From assembly GCF_019049325.1 (NCBI RefSeq), contig NZ_JAGMUO010000130.1:107123-171122 (forward strand): 64,000 bases of DNA. The letters are read 5' to 3'. Shown here piece by piece: positions 24,401 through 32,806 of this stretch. A program made the translations under genes and the position numbers. The DNA comes from Streptomyces sp. AC512_CC834 (GTDB taxonomy: Bacteria > Actinomycetota > Actinomycetes > Streptomycetales > Streptomycetaceae). The notes beneath the pieces are model-generated. The model saw nothing but the letters and a program-made list of their open reading frames with translations, had not been told where the DNA came from and searched no databases. Position 1 is the first letter of the stretch. The number at the start of each line of letters is the position of its first letter.

Positions 24401-25501
24401 ATGTCCGACTTCGTACCCGGGCTAGAGGGAGTCGTCGCGTTCGAGACGGAGATCGCCGAACCCGACAAGGAGGGCGGCGCCCTTCGCTACCGCGGCGTCG
24501 ACATCGAGGACCTGGTCGGGCACGTCTCCTTCGGCAATGTCTGGGGCCTGCTCGTCGACGGGGCGTTCAACCCCGGCCTGCCGCCCGCCGAACCCTTCCC
24601 GATCCCCGTCCACTCCGGCGACATCCGGGTCGACGTCCAGTCCGCCCTCGCCATGCTCGCACCGGCCTGGGGCCTCAAACCCCTCCTGGACATCGACGCC
24701 GAGCAGGCCCGCGCCGACCTCGCCCGCGCCGCCGTCATGGCGCTGTCCTACGTCGCCCAGTCCGCCCGCGGCCAGGGCCTGCCCATGGTCCCGCAGCGCG
24801 AGATCGACAAGGCCGGGACGATCGTCGAACGCTTCATGATCCGCTGGCGCGGCGAGCCCGACCCCAAGCACGTCGCCGCGGTCGACGCCTACTGGACCTC
24901 CGCCGCCGAGCACGGCATGAACGCCTCCACCTTCACCGCCCGCGTCATCGCCTCCACCGGCGCCGACGTGTCGGCCGCCCTCTCCGGAGCCGTGGGCGCC
25001 ATGTCGGGACCGCTGCACGGCGGCGCCCCCTCCCGCGTCCTGCACATGATCGAGGAGATCGAACGCACCGGCGACGCCGAGGCGTACGTCAAGAAGACCC
25101 TCGACGCGGGCGAACGCCTCATGGGCTTCGGCCACCGCGTCTACCGTGCCGAGGACCCGCGCGCCCGCGTCCTGCGCCGCACCGCCCGCGAACTGGGCGC
25201 CCCGCGCTACGAGGTCGCCGAAGCCCTGGAGAAGGCCGCCCTCGCCGAACTCCACGCCCGCCGCCCCGACCGGATCCTGGCCACCAACGTCGAGTTCTGG
25301 GCGGCCATCATGCTGGACTTCGCCGAGGTACCGGCCCCCATGTTCACCTCGATGTTCACCTGCGCCCGCACCGCCGGCTGGTCCGCCCACATCCTCGAAC
25401 AGAAGCGCACCGGCCGCCTGGTCCGCCCCTCCGCCCACTACGTGGGCCCCGGCTCCCGCGACCCGCGCGAGATCGAGGGCTACGCCGACATCGCGGGCTG
25501 A
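24401..25501 (+). CDS. Citrate synthase-like protein
   Basis: A 366-residue citrate synthase fold protein. Both active-site histidines are visible: SGPLHGGAPSRVLHMIEEI near residue 205 and GFGHRVYRAEDPRARVL near 245. The third catalytic position, normally the Asp of NVDFY, reads NVEFW here, so Asp is replaced by Glu. This substitution sets it apart from the main citrate synthase and makes its reaction uncertain (citrate, methylcitrate or another aldol-type condensation). The ATG follows GAGGAG eight bases upstream. It is followed by a three-way-junction hairpin. Confidence 0.88.
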   Translation: MSDFVPGLEGVVAFETEIAEPDKEGGALRYRGVDIEDLVGHVSFGNVWGLLVDGAFNPGLPPAEPFPIPVHSGDIRVDVQSALAMLAPAWGLKPLLDIDAEQARADLARAAVMALSYVAQSARGQGLPMVPQREIDKAGTIVERFMIRWRGEPDPKHVAAVDAYWTSAAEHGMNASTFTARVIASTGADVSAALSGAVGAMSGPLHGGAPSRVLHMIEEIERTGDAEAYVKKTLDAGERLMGFGHRVYRAEDPRARVLRRTARELGAPRYEVAEALEKAALAELHARRPDRILATNVEFWAAIMLDFAEVPAPMFTSMFTCARTAGWSAHILEQKRTGRLVRPSAHYVGPGSRDPREIEGYADIAG

Positions 25502-25527
25502 CGGCCGGCAGTCCCCGAAAACGCAGG

Positions 25528-25591
25528 CGACCCGCGAGTCTGGTTCCTCCAGTGGAGGAGCCGGCCGGACGTACCGGCGACTCGCGGGTCG
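25528..25591. terminator. Near-perfect three-way-junction structure after citrate synthase-like gene
   Basis: The outer stem CGACCCGCGAGTC (25528-25540) pairs perfectly with 25579-25591. Inside are two closed hairpins: 25542-25550 with 25554-25562 (nine pairs, one T-G, loop AGT) and 25564-25568 with 25574-25578 (five pairs, loop ACGTA). Only 25541 and 25563 are unpaired at the junction. It probably ends citrate synthase transcription, though such a tidy junction is unusual for a terminator. Confidence 0.6.
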
Positions 25592-25637
25592 GGTGACTGC
25601 TTGGGATTGGGCCGGCTGCACGCATCTGTCACGCGCT

Positions 25638-25670
25638 GGTCCGGCACCGCACTCCGTGTGGTGCCGGGCC
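25638..25670 (-). terminator. 15-bp hairpin following the candidate 12-codon gene
   Basis: Bases 25638-25652 pair with 25656-25670 around a TCC loop; two pairs are G-T. Read on the minus strand it starts one base after the TAG of the small frame at 25672-25710. There is no T-tract, which is common in high-GC actinomycetes. It may also block read-through from citrate synthase on the plus strand. Confidence 0.6.
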
Positions 25671-25671
25671 G

Positions 25672-25710
25672 CTAGCCCGCAGCCACCTCACGCGTCCGGA
25701 TGTCATACAT
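25672..25710 (-). CDS. Candidate 12-residue peptide gene
   Basis: The frame codes MYDIRTREVAAG and then TAG. It has every part of a small transcription unit: a promoter (-35 TTGATC, 17-base spacer, -10 TAGTGT), an exceptionally strong ribosome site GGGAGGTGATCC whose last 11 bases match the anti-Shine-Dalgarno end of 16S rRNA, an ATG 11 bases after the GGAGG core, and a strong hairpin right after the stop. It could be a leader peptide that has lost its downstream gene, or a free-standing peptide or small RNA. I recognise no family. Confidence 0.4.
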   Translation of the reverse strand: MYDIRTREVAAG

Positions 25711-25742
25711 TCGCCGGATCACCTCCCTTCGGTGTGGGGCCC

Positions 25743-25771
25743 ACACTAGGAACGCGTCGCGCTCCGATCAA
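25743..25771 (-). promoter_or_regulatory. Sigma-70-type promoter for the 12-codon unit
   Basis: On the minus strand TTGATC (25771-25766) and TAGTGT (25748-25743) are separated by exactly 17 bases, a good fit to principal-sigma promoters. The -10 box borders a perfect palindrome, GTGTGGG-G-CCCACAC (25732-25746), that would lie around the transcription start and may be an operator or 5' hairpin. Confidence 0.55.
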
Positions 25772-25839
25772 CCTCTTTTTCGAGAGCTGCCCCGCCCGCT
25801 GAGCTTGCAGGCCAGGGTTCACCACTTCCGCTGACCTGT

Positions 25840-27090
25840 CAGCTTCCGCAGTGTGATGATCGAAGCCGTGATCAGCCCGCATTGCTCGGCAACCATGCCA
25901 TCGCCGCCCTCGCGGCCTTCGCCATCGCCATGGCCGTGTTCAGTCCCGCTACCGCGACAGTGGCGGGCGCGCTCCGCGGCGTGATGCCGTTCATCACACC
26001 CAGCAAGGAAGATCCTTACCGTCTTCTGTCCGTAGTGCGCAGTGGAACGTGGCTCGCGATTACCGTCGGCACCATCGCGGCGGCGGCGGTCGCGTCCGTT
26101 CCCCTGATCGGCCAGGTGGTCGGCGTCCCCCGTACGACTCTCCACCAGTTGGGGGTCTTCCCCCTCCTGCTGGCCGGCAGCGTGCTCGCCATCGCGGTCA
26201 GCTCGTCAGCCACGTCCGTTCTGGTGGCGCTCGGCCACTCGAAGTCGGTGATGAGGGCCGCGCTGTCCGTCCTCCTCGTAGGTGGCCCCGGACCGCTGCC
26301 GAGTCATGGCCTGACCGGAGCAGGCATCGCCATGCTCACCTCCAGCGTGATCAGCGCTTGCGCCAACCAGGCAGCCATCCGCCGCTCTACCGTGCTCAAC
26401 GGCCACTCGTTGTATCCGGGGCGGCCCAATGTGAAGCAGGTCTGGTCCTTGGGCACCGTGGGGATTCCGCTGGCCGGCACGGTGCTCGTCAAGTTCGCTG
26501 TCCTGGGCGTCCTGACCTTCGCGGTGGCCAGAATCGGGACGGACAGCACTGCGGTGCACAGCATCGGTATCTCCCTGGTCAACCTCATCTTCACGGCTGC
26601 GGTCGCGGTCGGCCAGGCCACCATCCCTCTGATCTCCGACTACGCAACGACGCAGGACAGCGCAGGTATCCGGCGGAGCGTTCGGGCGGGAACGTGGCTC
26701 GCACTGAGCGTCGTGGGGTTCATCGCGGCGTCGATGATCGTCCTCAGTTCCTGGGTCGTTCCTCTCTTCACCCAATATGTCGATGTGCGGCAACAGATCA
26801 CGGACCTCCTGCCGCTGGTGCTGGCTGTGGTCGTCACCGACGCGCTGCAGGCAGTCGTCGGCTTCGGCCTCATCGGCCTCAAACGCACCGTGCCCAGTTT
26901 CGTGTCGATCTCTGTCTGCTACGGAGCGCTGGCAGCCGTCACCGCTCCGGTAGCCACGTCTGGAGGGCTTGCTGCCCTATGGATGGCTCTCGCCTTGGCC
27001 AATCTTCTCCAGGCAGCGAGTAAGGCCTACTACTTCTACCGACCCAGCGCGTTCAACGGCACCCGCGAATATGCGCCAACCACCATTTGA
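25840..27090 (+). pseudogene. MATE/DinF-like efflux transporter, 5'-truncated
   Basis: An open frame from a TTG at 25882 gives 402 residues with about eleven hydrophobic segments of a MATE family exporter (TATVAGALRGVMPFITP, LVALGHSKSVMRAALSV, GLTGAGIAMLTSSV, AVGQATIPLISDY). The expected start and first membrane helix are missing. The first helix seems to continue in another frame just upstream (SVMIEAVIS before PALLGNHAIAALAAF), implying a frameshift near 25873 and loss of the 5' end. No ATG or GTG with a ribosome site is available. It could still make a shortened product but is more likely a relic at the left edge of a decayed island. Confidence 0.6.
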
Positions 27091-27184
27091 GAGCAGTAGC
27101 AGCCCATGCAGCCCTCTGTCTCCGACGGCAGTTGATGACCTCCGGCAAAGATCACCTGGGACTTCGGCAGTTCAAACACCTACT

Positions 27185-27461
27185 AGGCTCCGCCGGCCTG
27201 GGCACCCTGCTCGGCGCCCGGGTGCTCGCCGAGATCGGCAACGACCGCAGCCGCTTTGCCGACGCCAGTGCGTTGAAGTCCTACACCGGCTCCGCTCCGA
27301 TCACCCGCGCTGCCGGCAGAAAACCCTTCGTCGGCTGCCACGCCGCCGCCGAGCGCCGCCTGCTCAACCGCTTCCTCGGCCAACTCCACCACGGTCTTCA
27401 GACGTGGCAGCATTTCGACGAACAACGCGCCTTCGCACCGCTCTTTCAAGCTGCCACGTGA
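27185..27461 (+). pseudogene. IS110-family transposase remnant with internal deletion
   Basis: Two conserved parts of the IS110 C-terminal domain are joined too closely: [32 protein letters not shown]-type sequence with SAPITRA (27190-27310), then the terminal [19 protein letters not shown] (27366-27423). The stretch normally between them, with the second catalytic serine region, is absent, and the DEDD domain upstream is gone. It is therefore inactive. Confidence 0.65.
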
Positions 27462-27479
27462 CCTGGAGTCGGCCAGAGG

Positions 27480-27760
27480 TTCCTGTTCATCTTCTGACCG
27501 CGCGGGCGCACCAACGGGCGGCATGTTCTGACCTGTGAACACGCGCTGGAACCAGTTGCGCTCCACCTCAGCCATGTGCTGAACGAGTCCCAGCAGCGTC
27601 ATCGACGAGGGTGACGCCGCGGCAAGCCGTAATTGGTCATCTTTGAGGCCCGAACACTTCAGGGCGAGAGTCGCACGGTGAAAGCCCAGCCATGCTCCCA
27701 GCATGTCCGCTCGTCGGCATGCGCGGGAGGGATTGGCCGTCCGTCTGGTGTCGTATTCAT
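27480..27760 (-). pseudogene. DinB/DUF664 protein, frameshifted and truncated
   Basis: The start [19 protein letters not shown] (ATG at 27760) is in one frame, and the natural continuation [38 protein letters not shown] is in another, so a frameshift lies near 27705. The homology stops near 27480, where the IS110 remnant begins on the other strand; the C-terminal half is missing. IS110 insertion followed by decay explains this. Confidence 0.65.
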
Positions 27761-27870
27761 GAGCGCACCCTGGCAGCAGCAGCCGCACCTCACGCGTGTC
27801 TTCGCCAGCGACGAACATACGTCCCGCCCTCTCCCATCCCACGGCTCACAAGCCGACTCTTCCGAGGGGC

Positions 27871-28419
27871 TCAGCACTTGAGAGTGAAGGTGAAGTCGCC
27901 GGACAGCTTGTCGCTCAGCCGGACTGCCGAAACTAGTTTGCCCTCCGTGATCAGTCTCTCGACCTCGGCACGCGAAAGACCGCACCCTTTAGCGATCAGT
28001 CGCACCGGCCGGACAGGGATCCGCGCCGCGAAGCGGACCGAGACGTCGATCACCTCGCGGTCCAGGTGATCTGATCCGCCGATGTCGAGGCGCCAGGCGT
28101 TTTCCCAGTCGAGGACGATGCGATTACGGCGCTGCACGACCGGGTCCTGCAGCAACTCGACTGCCAGAGCAGGGTCGTTGGCATGCAGGCGGTCCAGCAG
28201 CCCAGGCTGTACGGAGCGTACGTTCATCCGCTCCAGGACCGTGAGCTTTGCCGTGTCCCCGCAAGTGGTGCAGAGCACGAGGAGCCAGGCGTCGAGGAGC
28301 TTGTGGTTTGCGTTCACGCGAAACTTGCCGCTTGCCCGGAAGCGTTTGGAGGCGCACGTGTGGCAACGGCGGAGGACGAGAGGCAGGCAGGTGGGTATGA
28401 CAACCCAGTTGTTGAGCAC
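27871..28419 (-). CDS. DUF1062-family protein
   Basis: A 182-residue protein starting at GTG. It belongs to the DUF1062 group: N-terminal [20 protein letters not shown] with a Cxx[18 protein letters not shown] then [17 protein letters not shown] with a second CxxC, so a zinc ribbon is likely. The C-terminal half has [32 protein letters not shown], which resembles an S4-like or small RNA-binding motif. Function is unknown. It appears intact although it sits among broken genes. Confidence 0.8.
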   Translation of the reverse strand: MLNNWVVIPTCLPLVLRRCHTCASKRFRASGKFRVNANHKLLDAWLLVLCTTCGDTAKLTVLERMNVRSVQPGLLDRLHANDPALAVELLQDPVVQRRNRIVLDWENAWRLDIGGSDHLDREVIDVSVRFAARIPVRPVRLIAKGCGLSRAEVERLITEGKLVSAVRLSDKLSGDFTFTLKC

Positions 28420-28539
28420 AGAAGTACACCGGTTTCAGTGAGAAGACCGCAGCAGAAAGGAGCGCGTCTCACATGCGCGACGCGCGACAGATCAGCACTC
28501 GGGAGGTCTCACAGGGTGTACAACGGCACGTCCTTGCCT

Positions 28540-29331
28540 AGACGACTTGGTTCGGCAGCACGGTAATGGCACACAGCAGCGCTGTTCCAGCGGTTTTCGA
28601 GCGCCTCACCGCCAGCTTCCGCCCGGCGGATCGCGGGCGGAGCCTGAGTCGGGTCGAGGCAACGGCAACGGTGCCGTGGAAGGCGTAGGCGCGCTTGTCG
28701 ACCCTCGTCGCGACGCCCCGGAGTTCTTGTGGGCGCTGATCGTCCGCTCAACTTCGCTGCTCCGCTTGCAGTTCGCCTTGTCGAAGCCGGCGGGCCGACC
28801 GCCTTCGCTGCACCTCCGCCGGCGGTTGGCCCGCTGGATTTTCGGTTCGGGGATGGTGTGCCTGATCTGGCGCTGTCGCAGGTAGCGGCGGTTGCGGCGG
28901 TAGGAGTACGCCTCGTCACCGCCGAGGAGGTCGGGTCGGGTACGCGGATGTCCGCCCCGGGAGCGTCCGAGTCCCTCGTCGGGGCGGTGCTGCCGGAGCG
29001 TACGTCTTTCCGCAGCACCCGCGGCGCCGTCTTACGGGCCCGGCGGCGTACTGGTGGCCCGACAGGAGGTCGAATCCACGCTCACCATGTACCAGTCGAT
29101 GCGGCCTTCCGCGTCGGCGTCGGCCAGGACGGCCGCGAAGACCTTGTCCCACGTGCCGTCCGCCGACCAGCATCCTGCCACGGCACCCCGGTGTGCAGTC
29201 GGCACAAGATGCCGTCGATGACCCTGCGGTGACTGGCCCACCGGCCGTCGCGCTACCCGGACTTCGACAGATGCGGCTTCAGCCGGGCCCACTCCACAGC
29301 CGTCAATCTCCCCGCCGCATGCCCATGCCAA
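28540..29331 (-). pseudogene. Degenerate IS5-family transposase (first copy)
   Basis: Fragments of an IS5-type DDE transposase appear in several frames: SADGTWDKVFAAVLADADA and IDWYMVSVDSTSCRA (first catalytic Asp region, near 29100), then DEAYSYRRNRRYLRQRQIRH with TIPEPK (28850), GGRPAGFDKANCKRSSEVER (catalytic Glu, near 28770), and DKRAYAFHGT. Frameshifts break it at several points and the N-terminus is eroded. It lies left of the WhiJ-like module; no clear terminal inverted repeats were found. Confidence 0.65.
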
Positions 29332-29504
29332 CGACCCGAAGTCACGACGGTCACGAGATCAGCCGGACAGGCCCTGGCCCGGGGTTACGGTCTGCGGCTG
29401 CCTTCGGCGTCTTGACGCACCGTTCCAAAAGTGTGAGCACTTCGGTCGTAACTGTCCTTATGTCGCTCAATTGAGCGGGTAAGTGGCAGATGGGGGCCGA
29501 GTGT

Positions 29505-29714
29505 TCACTCTTCTTGGAGAGGGTCTCGGGTGGGAGAGGGGCCACTCGCCGTGTGCGAGGCGAAGTACGCCCACGTGGCGGGGAGGAGGGTGAGTCGAGG
29601 GCTGGTCGGATTCTTGGAGTCGCGAACCAGGATCGCGTCGGAAGTGCGGGCTATTTCGACGCAGTTGGCCGCCTCGGCGCTGTACGTGGACTTCTGCCAC
29701 GTGGGTTCGGGCAT
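29505..29714 (-). CDS. DUF397 protein of a WhiJ-type module
   Basis: A 69-residue DUF397 protein: WQKSTYSAEAANCVEIA, then ILVRDSKNP and WAYFASHTAS. The ATG at 29714 has AGGAG five bases upstream; a GTG five codons earlier overlaps the XRE stop (GTGA) and may also serve. DUF397 proteins are small partners of WhiJ-like XRE regulators in Streptomyces and probably modulate their DNA binding. It is co-transcribed with the XRE gene before it. Confidence 0.88.
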   Translation of the reverse strand: MPEPTWQKSTYSAEAANCVEIARTSDAILVRDSKNPTSPRLTLLPATWAYFASHTASGPSPTRDPLQEE

Positions 29715-29725
29715 GGGAAGGCTCC

Positions 29726-30577
29726 TCACAGGGATGTGGCGATGCGGCGGATGAAGTCTTGGGACTCGGGCTTGGGAAGCGCGCGAGACTCCATACGGTC
29801 CAGTACGGAGCGATAGCGGTTCAACTGCGCTTCGGCGTCGTGGAATTCACAACCGTGGTCAGTGTCCAGGACAGCCGTGTCGAGTTGAGGCACCGGCCCG
29901 GTCGCGTAGGTGATCGGCTGGCCGGAGGCTGGAAAGCCGGTCTGGCCGAAGGGCACGACCAGCACGGTGACAGTGGGCTCTTCGCTCATCGCCAGCAGAT
30001 GGTGGAGCTGGGCTTGGGCGATGGCAGGGCCGCCGAAGCCCATGCGTAGGGCCGCCTCATGGACGATGGCTGTGTACGGGGTGGGGGTGCCCTCGAACAG
30101 GACGGTCTGGCGCTTGATCCGGTAGGAGACGCGGTGCTCGATCTCGTAGGGGCGCAGCGGCGGGACCGCTTCACGCATGGTGGCGCGTGCGTGCTCCGGC
30201 GTCTGGAGCAGGCCTGGCATATGGACGGTGACGGCGACGCGCATCGCGGTGGCGTGGTGCTCGAGTTCGGCGAGGTCGAGGAGGCCGGACGGGAGGTTGT
30301 CGCGGTACTCCTCCCACCAGCCTCTTTTGCGGGCCCCGGTCATGCCGGCCAGGGCGTCGACGTATGAGTCGTCGGCACAGCTGTAGTTGCGCGCAAGCGT
30401 GCGTACGCGGTCGGCGCTCACGGCGTACCGGCCTGCCTCAATGTTACTGATGCGCGCTTGCGGGCCGCCGAGGAGTGCGGCGGCTGCGGTCGATGTCAGT
30501 CCGGCGTGTTCGCGGAGCTTCCGCAGCTCGGCACCGAGGCGTTGCTGGCGCAGAGTCGCGGTGGGAGCTGGAGGCAT
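29726..30577 (-). CDS. XRE/DUF5753 (WhiJ-like) transcriptional regulator
   Basis: A 283-residue regulator. The helix-turn-helix is near the start (LGAELRKLREHAGLTSTAAA, GGPQARISNIEAGRYAVS), and the rest is the DUF5753 domain (WWEEYRDNLPSGLLDLAELE, VPGLLQT-type HMPGLLQTPEHARA, RVSYRIKRQ). WhiJ-like proteins act in development and antibiotic control together with a DUF397 partner and an RsbW-like ATPase, all three found here. The family function is known; the targets in this strain are not. Confidence 0.9.
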   Translation of the reverse strand: MPPAPTATLRQQRLGAELRKLREHAGLTSTAAAALLGGPQARISNIEAGRYAVSADRVRTLARNYSCADDSYVDALAGMTGARKRGWWEEYRDNLPSGLLDLAELEHHATAMRVAVTVHMPGLLQTPEHARATMREAVPPLRPYEIEHRVSYRIKRQTVLFEGTPTPYTAIVHEAALRMGFGGPAIAQAQLHHLLAMSEEPTVTVLVVPFGQTGFPASGQPITYATGPVPQLDTAVLDTDHGCEFHDAEAQLNRYRSVLDRMESRALPKPESQDFIRRIATSL

Positions 30578-30801
30578 GACGGATCGACATCTCCTCGATG
30601 CGGGCGTGTGGTGTCACCCACATGGATGACAATTGGTAGGTATTCATGGATTTTATGGAAGAACTTACATGTAGCTGGCTAGGTTGTGTTCAGTCGCCCA
30701 ACGCCGCGCCCCGTAAGCCGGAAGCGCACCCCCTCAGGCACTGCCACCGCTCGGTGTGGCCGTTGGGCAAGTCGATCCCCTTCTCTCCTGGAGGCCCCTT
30801 C
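30578..30801. promoter_or_regulatory. Divergent promoter region of the WhiJ-type module
   Basis: This 224-base gap separates the XRE gene from the ATPase gene. It includes the AT-richest stretch of the area (30620-30690) with repeated CATGGAT (ACATGGATGAC near 30620 and TTCATGGATTT near 30645) and several TAGGTA/TAGGTT-like -10 boxes. It is the likely site where the WhiJ-like regulator binds. I could not fix promoters exactly. Confidence 0.45.
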
Positions 30802-31251
30802 ATGGGCACCGTATCCCTGCCCGACACCTGGGTGTACGCGCTGCGCCTGCCGCACGACCCCAGAGCCGCACGCGTCGCACGCATGACCGTACGGGCCGCT
30901 CTCGGTGGGCACGGCAGGCACGAAGTGCTGGACACCGTCGAGCTGTTGACGTCGGAGCTGGTCACCAATGCCTACCGGCACACTCGGGGACCGTGCTCGC
31001 TGCGGATCACCGCGCTGAGTGACGGGCGGCTGCGGGTCGGGGTGTGGGACAGCCACCCGTACATCCCCGCGCCCTTCGCGGAACCGCCGGACGGCCACCG
31101 CACGGTCCCCGCCCCGCCGGACGCGGGCGGCGGGCGCGGACTGCACCTCGTACAGGCGTGCGCCGACTCCTGGGGCGGCTGGTCGCTGGGCGACGACCTG
31201 CTCGGGAGGGGCACCGGAAAGCTGCTCTGGTTCGAGGTGCGGTGTCCCTGA
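30802..31251 (+). CDS. RsbW-like ATP-binding protein of the WhiJ-type module
   Basis: A 149-residue HATPase_c_2 protein resembling anti-sigma factor kinases: TVELLTSELVTNAYRHTRG (N box), LRVGVWDSHPYIP (G1-like) and GGGRGLHLVQACADSWG (G2), then GTGKLLWFEV. The ATG has GGAGG seven bases before it; a frame extending 52 codons further upstream lacks family resemblance. Such ATPases are a standard third member of WhiJ-like clusters. The partner sigma or anti-sigma protein is unknown. Confidence 0.87.
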   Translation: MGTVSLPDTWVYALRLPHDPRAARVARMTVRAALGGHGRHEVLDTVELLTSELVTNAYRHTRGPCSLRITALSDGRLRVGVWDSHPYIPAPFAEPPDGHRTVPAPPDAGGGRGLHLVQACADSWGGWSLGDDLLGRGTGKLLWFEVRCP

Positions 31252-31680
31252 GCGCGTCCGGGAGATCCATGCTGCTGCCAACGGCCGGTCACGCGGGGGA
31301 CTCACCACGAAGATCCATCTTGCTGCCGACGGCCGGTGCCGTCCCCTTGCGTTCGTCCTGACCGGCGGCCAAGGGGGCTACGCACCCGCCTTCATGGACG
31401 TCATGGCCGACCTGCGTGTACCGCGTCGCCGCGGACGGCCCCGGACCAGGCCGGACGTGGTCATGGCGGACACGGCGTTTTCCTCCCGCGCGATCCGCGA
31501 CCACTTGAGCAAGCGCGGCATCCGTGCGGTGATCCCCCTGCCGGCAGATCAACGTGGCCATCGGCTGCGGCGGGGCAGCCGGGGTGGGAGACCGCCGGCG
31601 TTCGACCGGGAGACCTACAAGCAGCGCAACACCTCTACCTGGCCGGACTCCATATTGCTGGGATCTTGCTGCTGACTCAG
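31252..31680 (+). pseudogene. Degenerate IS5-family transposase (second copy)
   Basis: A piece of an IS5-type transposase: RSRGGLTTKIHLAADGRCRP, LAFVLTGGQ, RPDVVMADTAFSSRAIRDHL (catalytic Asp), RRGSRGGRPPAFDRETYKQRN. Right after this point the region with the catalytic Glu is missing and the terminal LHIAGILLL is found in another frame, so an internal deletion joins the two. The 5' part is lost; a near-duplicate of about 26 bases (31266 and 31314) marks the left junction. It starts at the ATPase stop codon. Confidence 0.7.
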
Positions 31681-31750
31681 GGAACCTGTTGGTGTCAGCT
31701 GACGGGGATCGGTACACCCATTGTCAGCGGCTGCTGGCAGCATCACCGCT

Positions 31751-32797
31751 GTGAACGCCATATTCACCACCCCGCCGCGGCCGTTCGACGTCACCGCGCT
31801 CTTCCCTCAACTGGCCCCGCTGGCACGGACGGCGACCCGGCTGCACCCGCGGCCGGGGGCGCCGACCGTGCACGACAGCTCCGTCGGCGGGCCGCTCCTG
31901 TGGCCCGCCGACGAGCCGTGGCCGCACTGCGAAGAACCGCACGACAGGCGTGCGGCGCTCACGATCAACTCCCCGGACGACATCCGGCTCCAGCGCCGTG
32001 TCCTCGCCGCAGCGGCCGAGCGCCTTCACCTCGACCCCGAGGCACCCGAGCGGACCCCCGAGGAACAGGAGATCTTGGATCTGATCAGGGCGGGCCGCCC
32101 ATGGTTCGACGGCCCGATCCCTCTCGTGCCCGTCGCCCAGTTGTACGCCCGCGATATTCCCTTCCCCTGCCCGCCCGACGCGGACCTGCTCCAAGTCCTG
32201 TGGTGCCCCTTCGACCACGAGATGGCCCACCCGAAGACCGCCCTCTTCTGGCGGTCCTCCGCCACCGTCACCGACGTCCTCGACGCACCACCCGAGCCGC
32301 CGATCGTCCAGGACGGCTGGTACCTCCCGGAGCCGTGCCTGTTTTCACCGGAGCAGGTCACCGAGTTCCCCAACCCCTCGGAGCTGAGCGAGGAGCTTTG
32401 GGACCAGCTGGAGGACATGAGCCGCTGGGAGACGATCGACCCCGCGCAGTACAAGGCGTACGCGGACGATCCGGGCGAGCTCTACCTGAACAACCTATGC
32501 ACCGCCCCCGGCTGGAAGACCGGCGGCTGGACCTGCTGGAGCCCCACCGACCCCGTCGACCGCGCCTGCCCGGAGTGCGGCACCGAGGCGGTCCCGCTCC
32601 TCACCATCGCCTCCGGGGAATGGGACGGCGGCAGCGGGACCTGGATCGCCGAGGAGAACCGGCCGACCCCGGGCCCGCCGCCCCTGGGCGCCCGGGACGG
32701 CAACTTCACCTTGATCGATATCACCGGCGGCAACAACCTGCAGCTCCACGTCTGCCCGTCTTCTCCGCACCACCCCCACTTCGAACTGCTCCAGTGA
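31751..32797 (+). CDS. Hypothetical protein with a CPECG motif
   Basis: A 348-residue protein; the GTG at 31751 was chosen because the preceding frame runs into transposase debris. It starts with PPRPFDVTALFPQLAPLAR, has a WPADEPWPHCEE segment and many tryptophans and prolines. A possible zinc site is CTAPGWKTGGWTCWSPTD plus ACPECGTEAVP. Features such as GGPLLWPADEPWP and long acidic loops resemble DUF1963/YwqG-like proteins, but this is weak. Function is unknown. Confidence 0.72.
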   Translation: MNAIFTTPPRPFDVTALFPQLAPLARTATRLHPRPGAPTVHDSSVGGPLLWPADEPWPHCEEPHDRRAALTINSPDDIRLQRRVLAAAAERLHLDPEAPERTPEEQEILDLIRAGRPWFDGPIPLVPVAQLYARDIPFPCPPDADLLQVLWCPFDHEMAHPKTALFWRSSATVTDVLDAPPEPPIVQDGWYLPEPCLFSPEQVTEFPNPSELSEELWDQLEDMSRWETIDPAQYKAYADDPGELYLNNLCTAPGWKTGGWTCWSPTDPVDRACPECGTEAVPLLTIASGEWDGGSGTWIAEENRPTPGPPPLGARDGNFTLIDITGGNNLQLHVCPSSPHHPHFELLQ

Positions 32798-32806
32798 GCT
32801 CGTGCC

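Noticed and set aside
25819-26145. 108-codon minus-strand frame ending ITASIITLRKLTGQRKW
   Set aside because: The tail hints at a transposase end, but most of the frame is antisense to the MATE gene and no transposase motif could be confirmed.
29464-29477. 14-bp palindrome CGCTCAATTGAGCG as an operator
   Set aside because: It is perfect, but lies downstream of the DUF397 gene with no promoter in reach, so no function can be supported.
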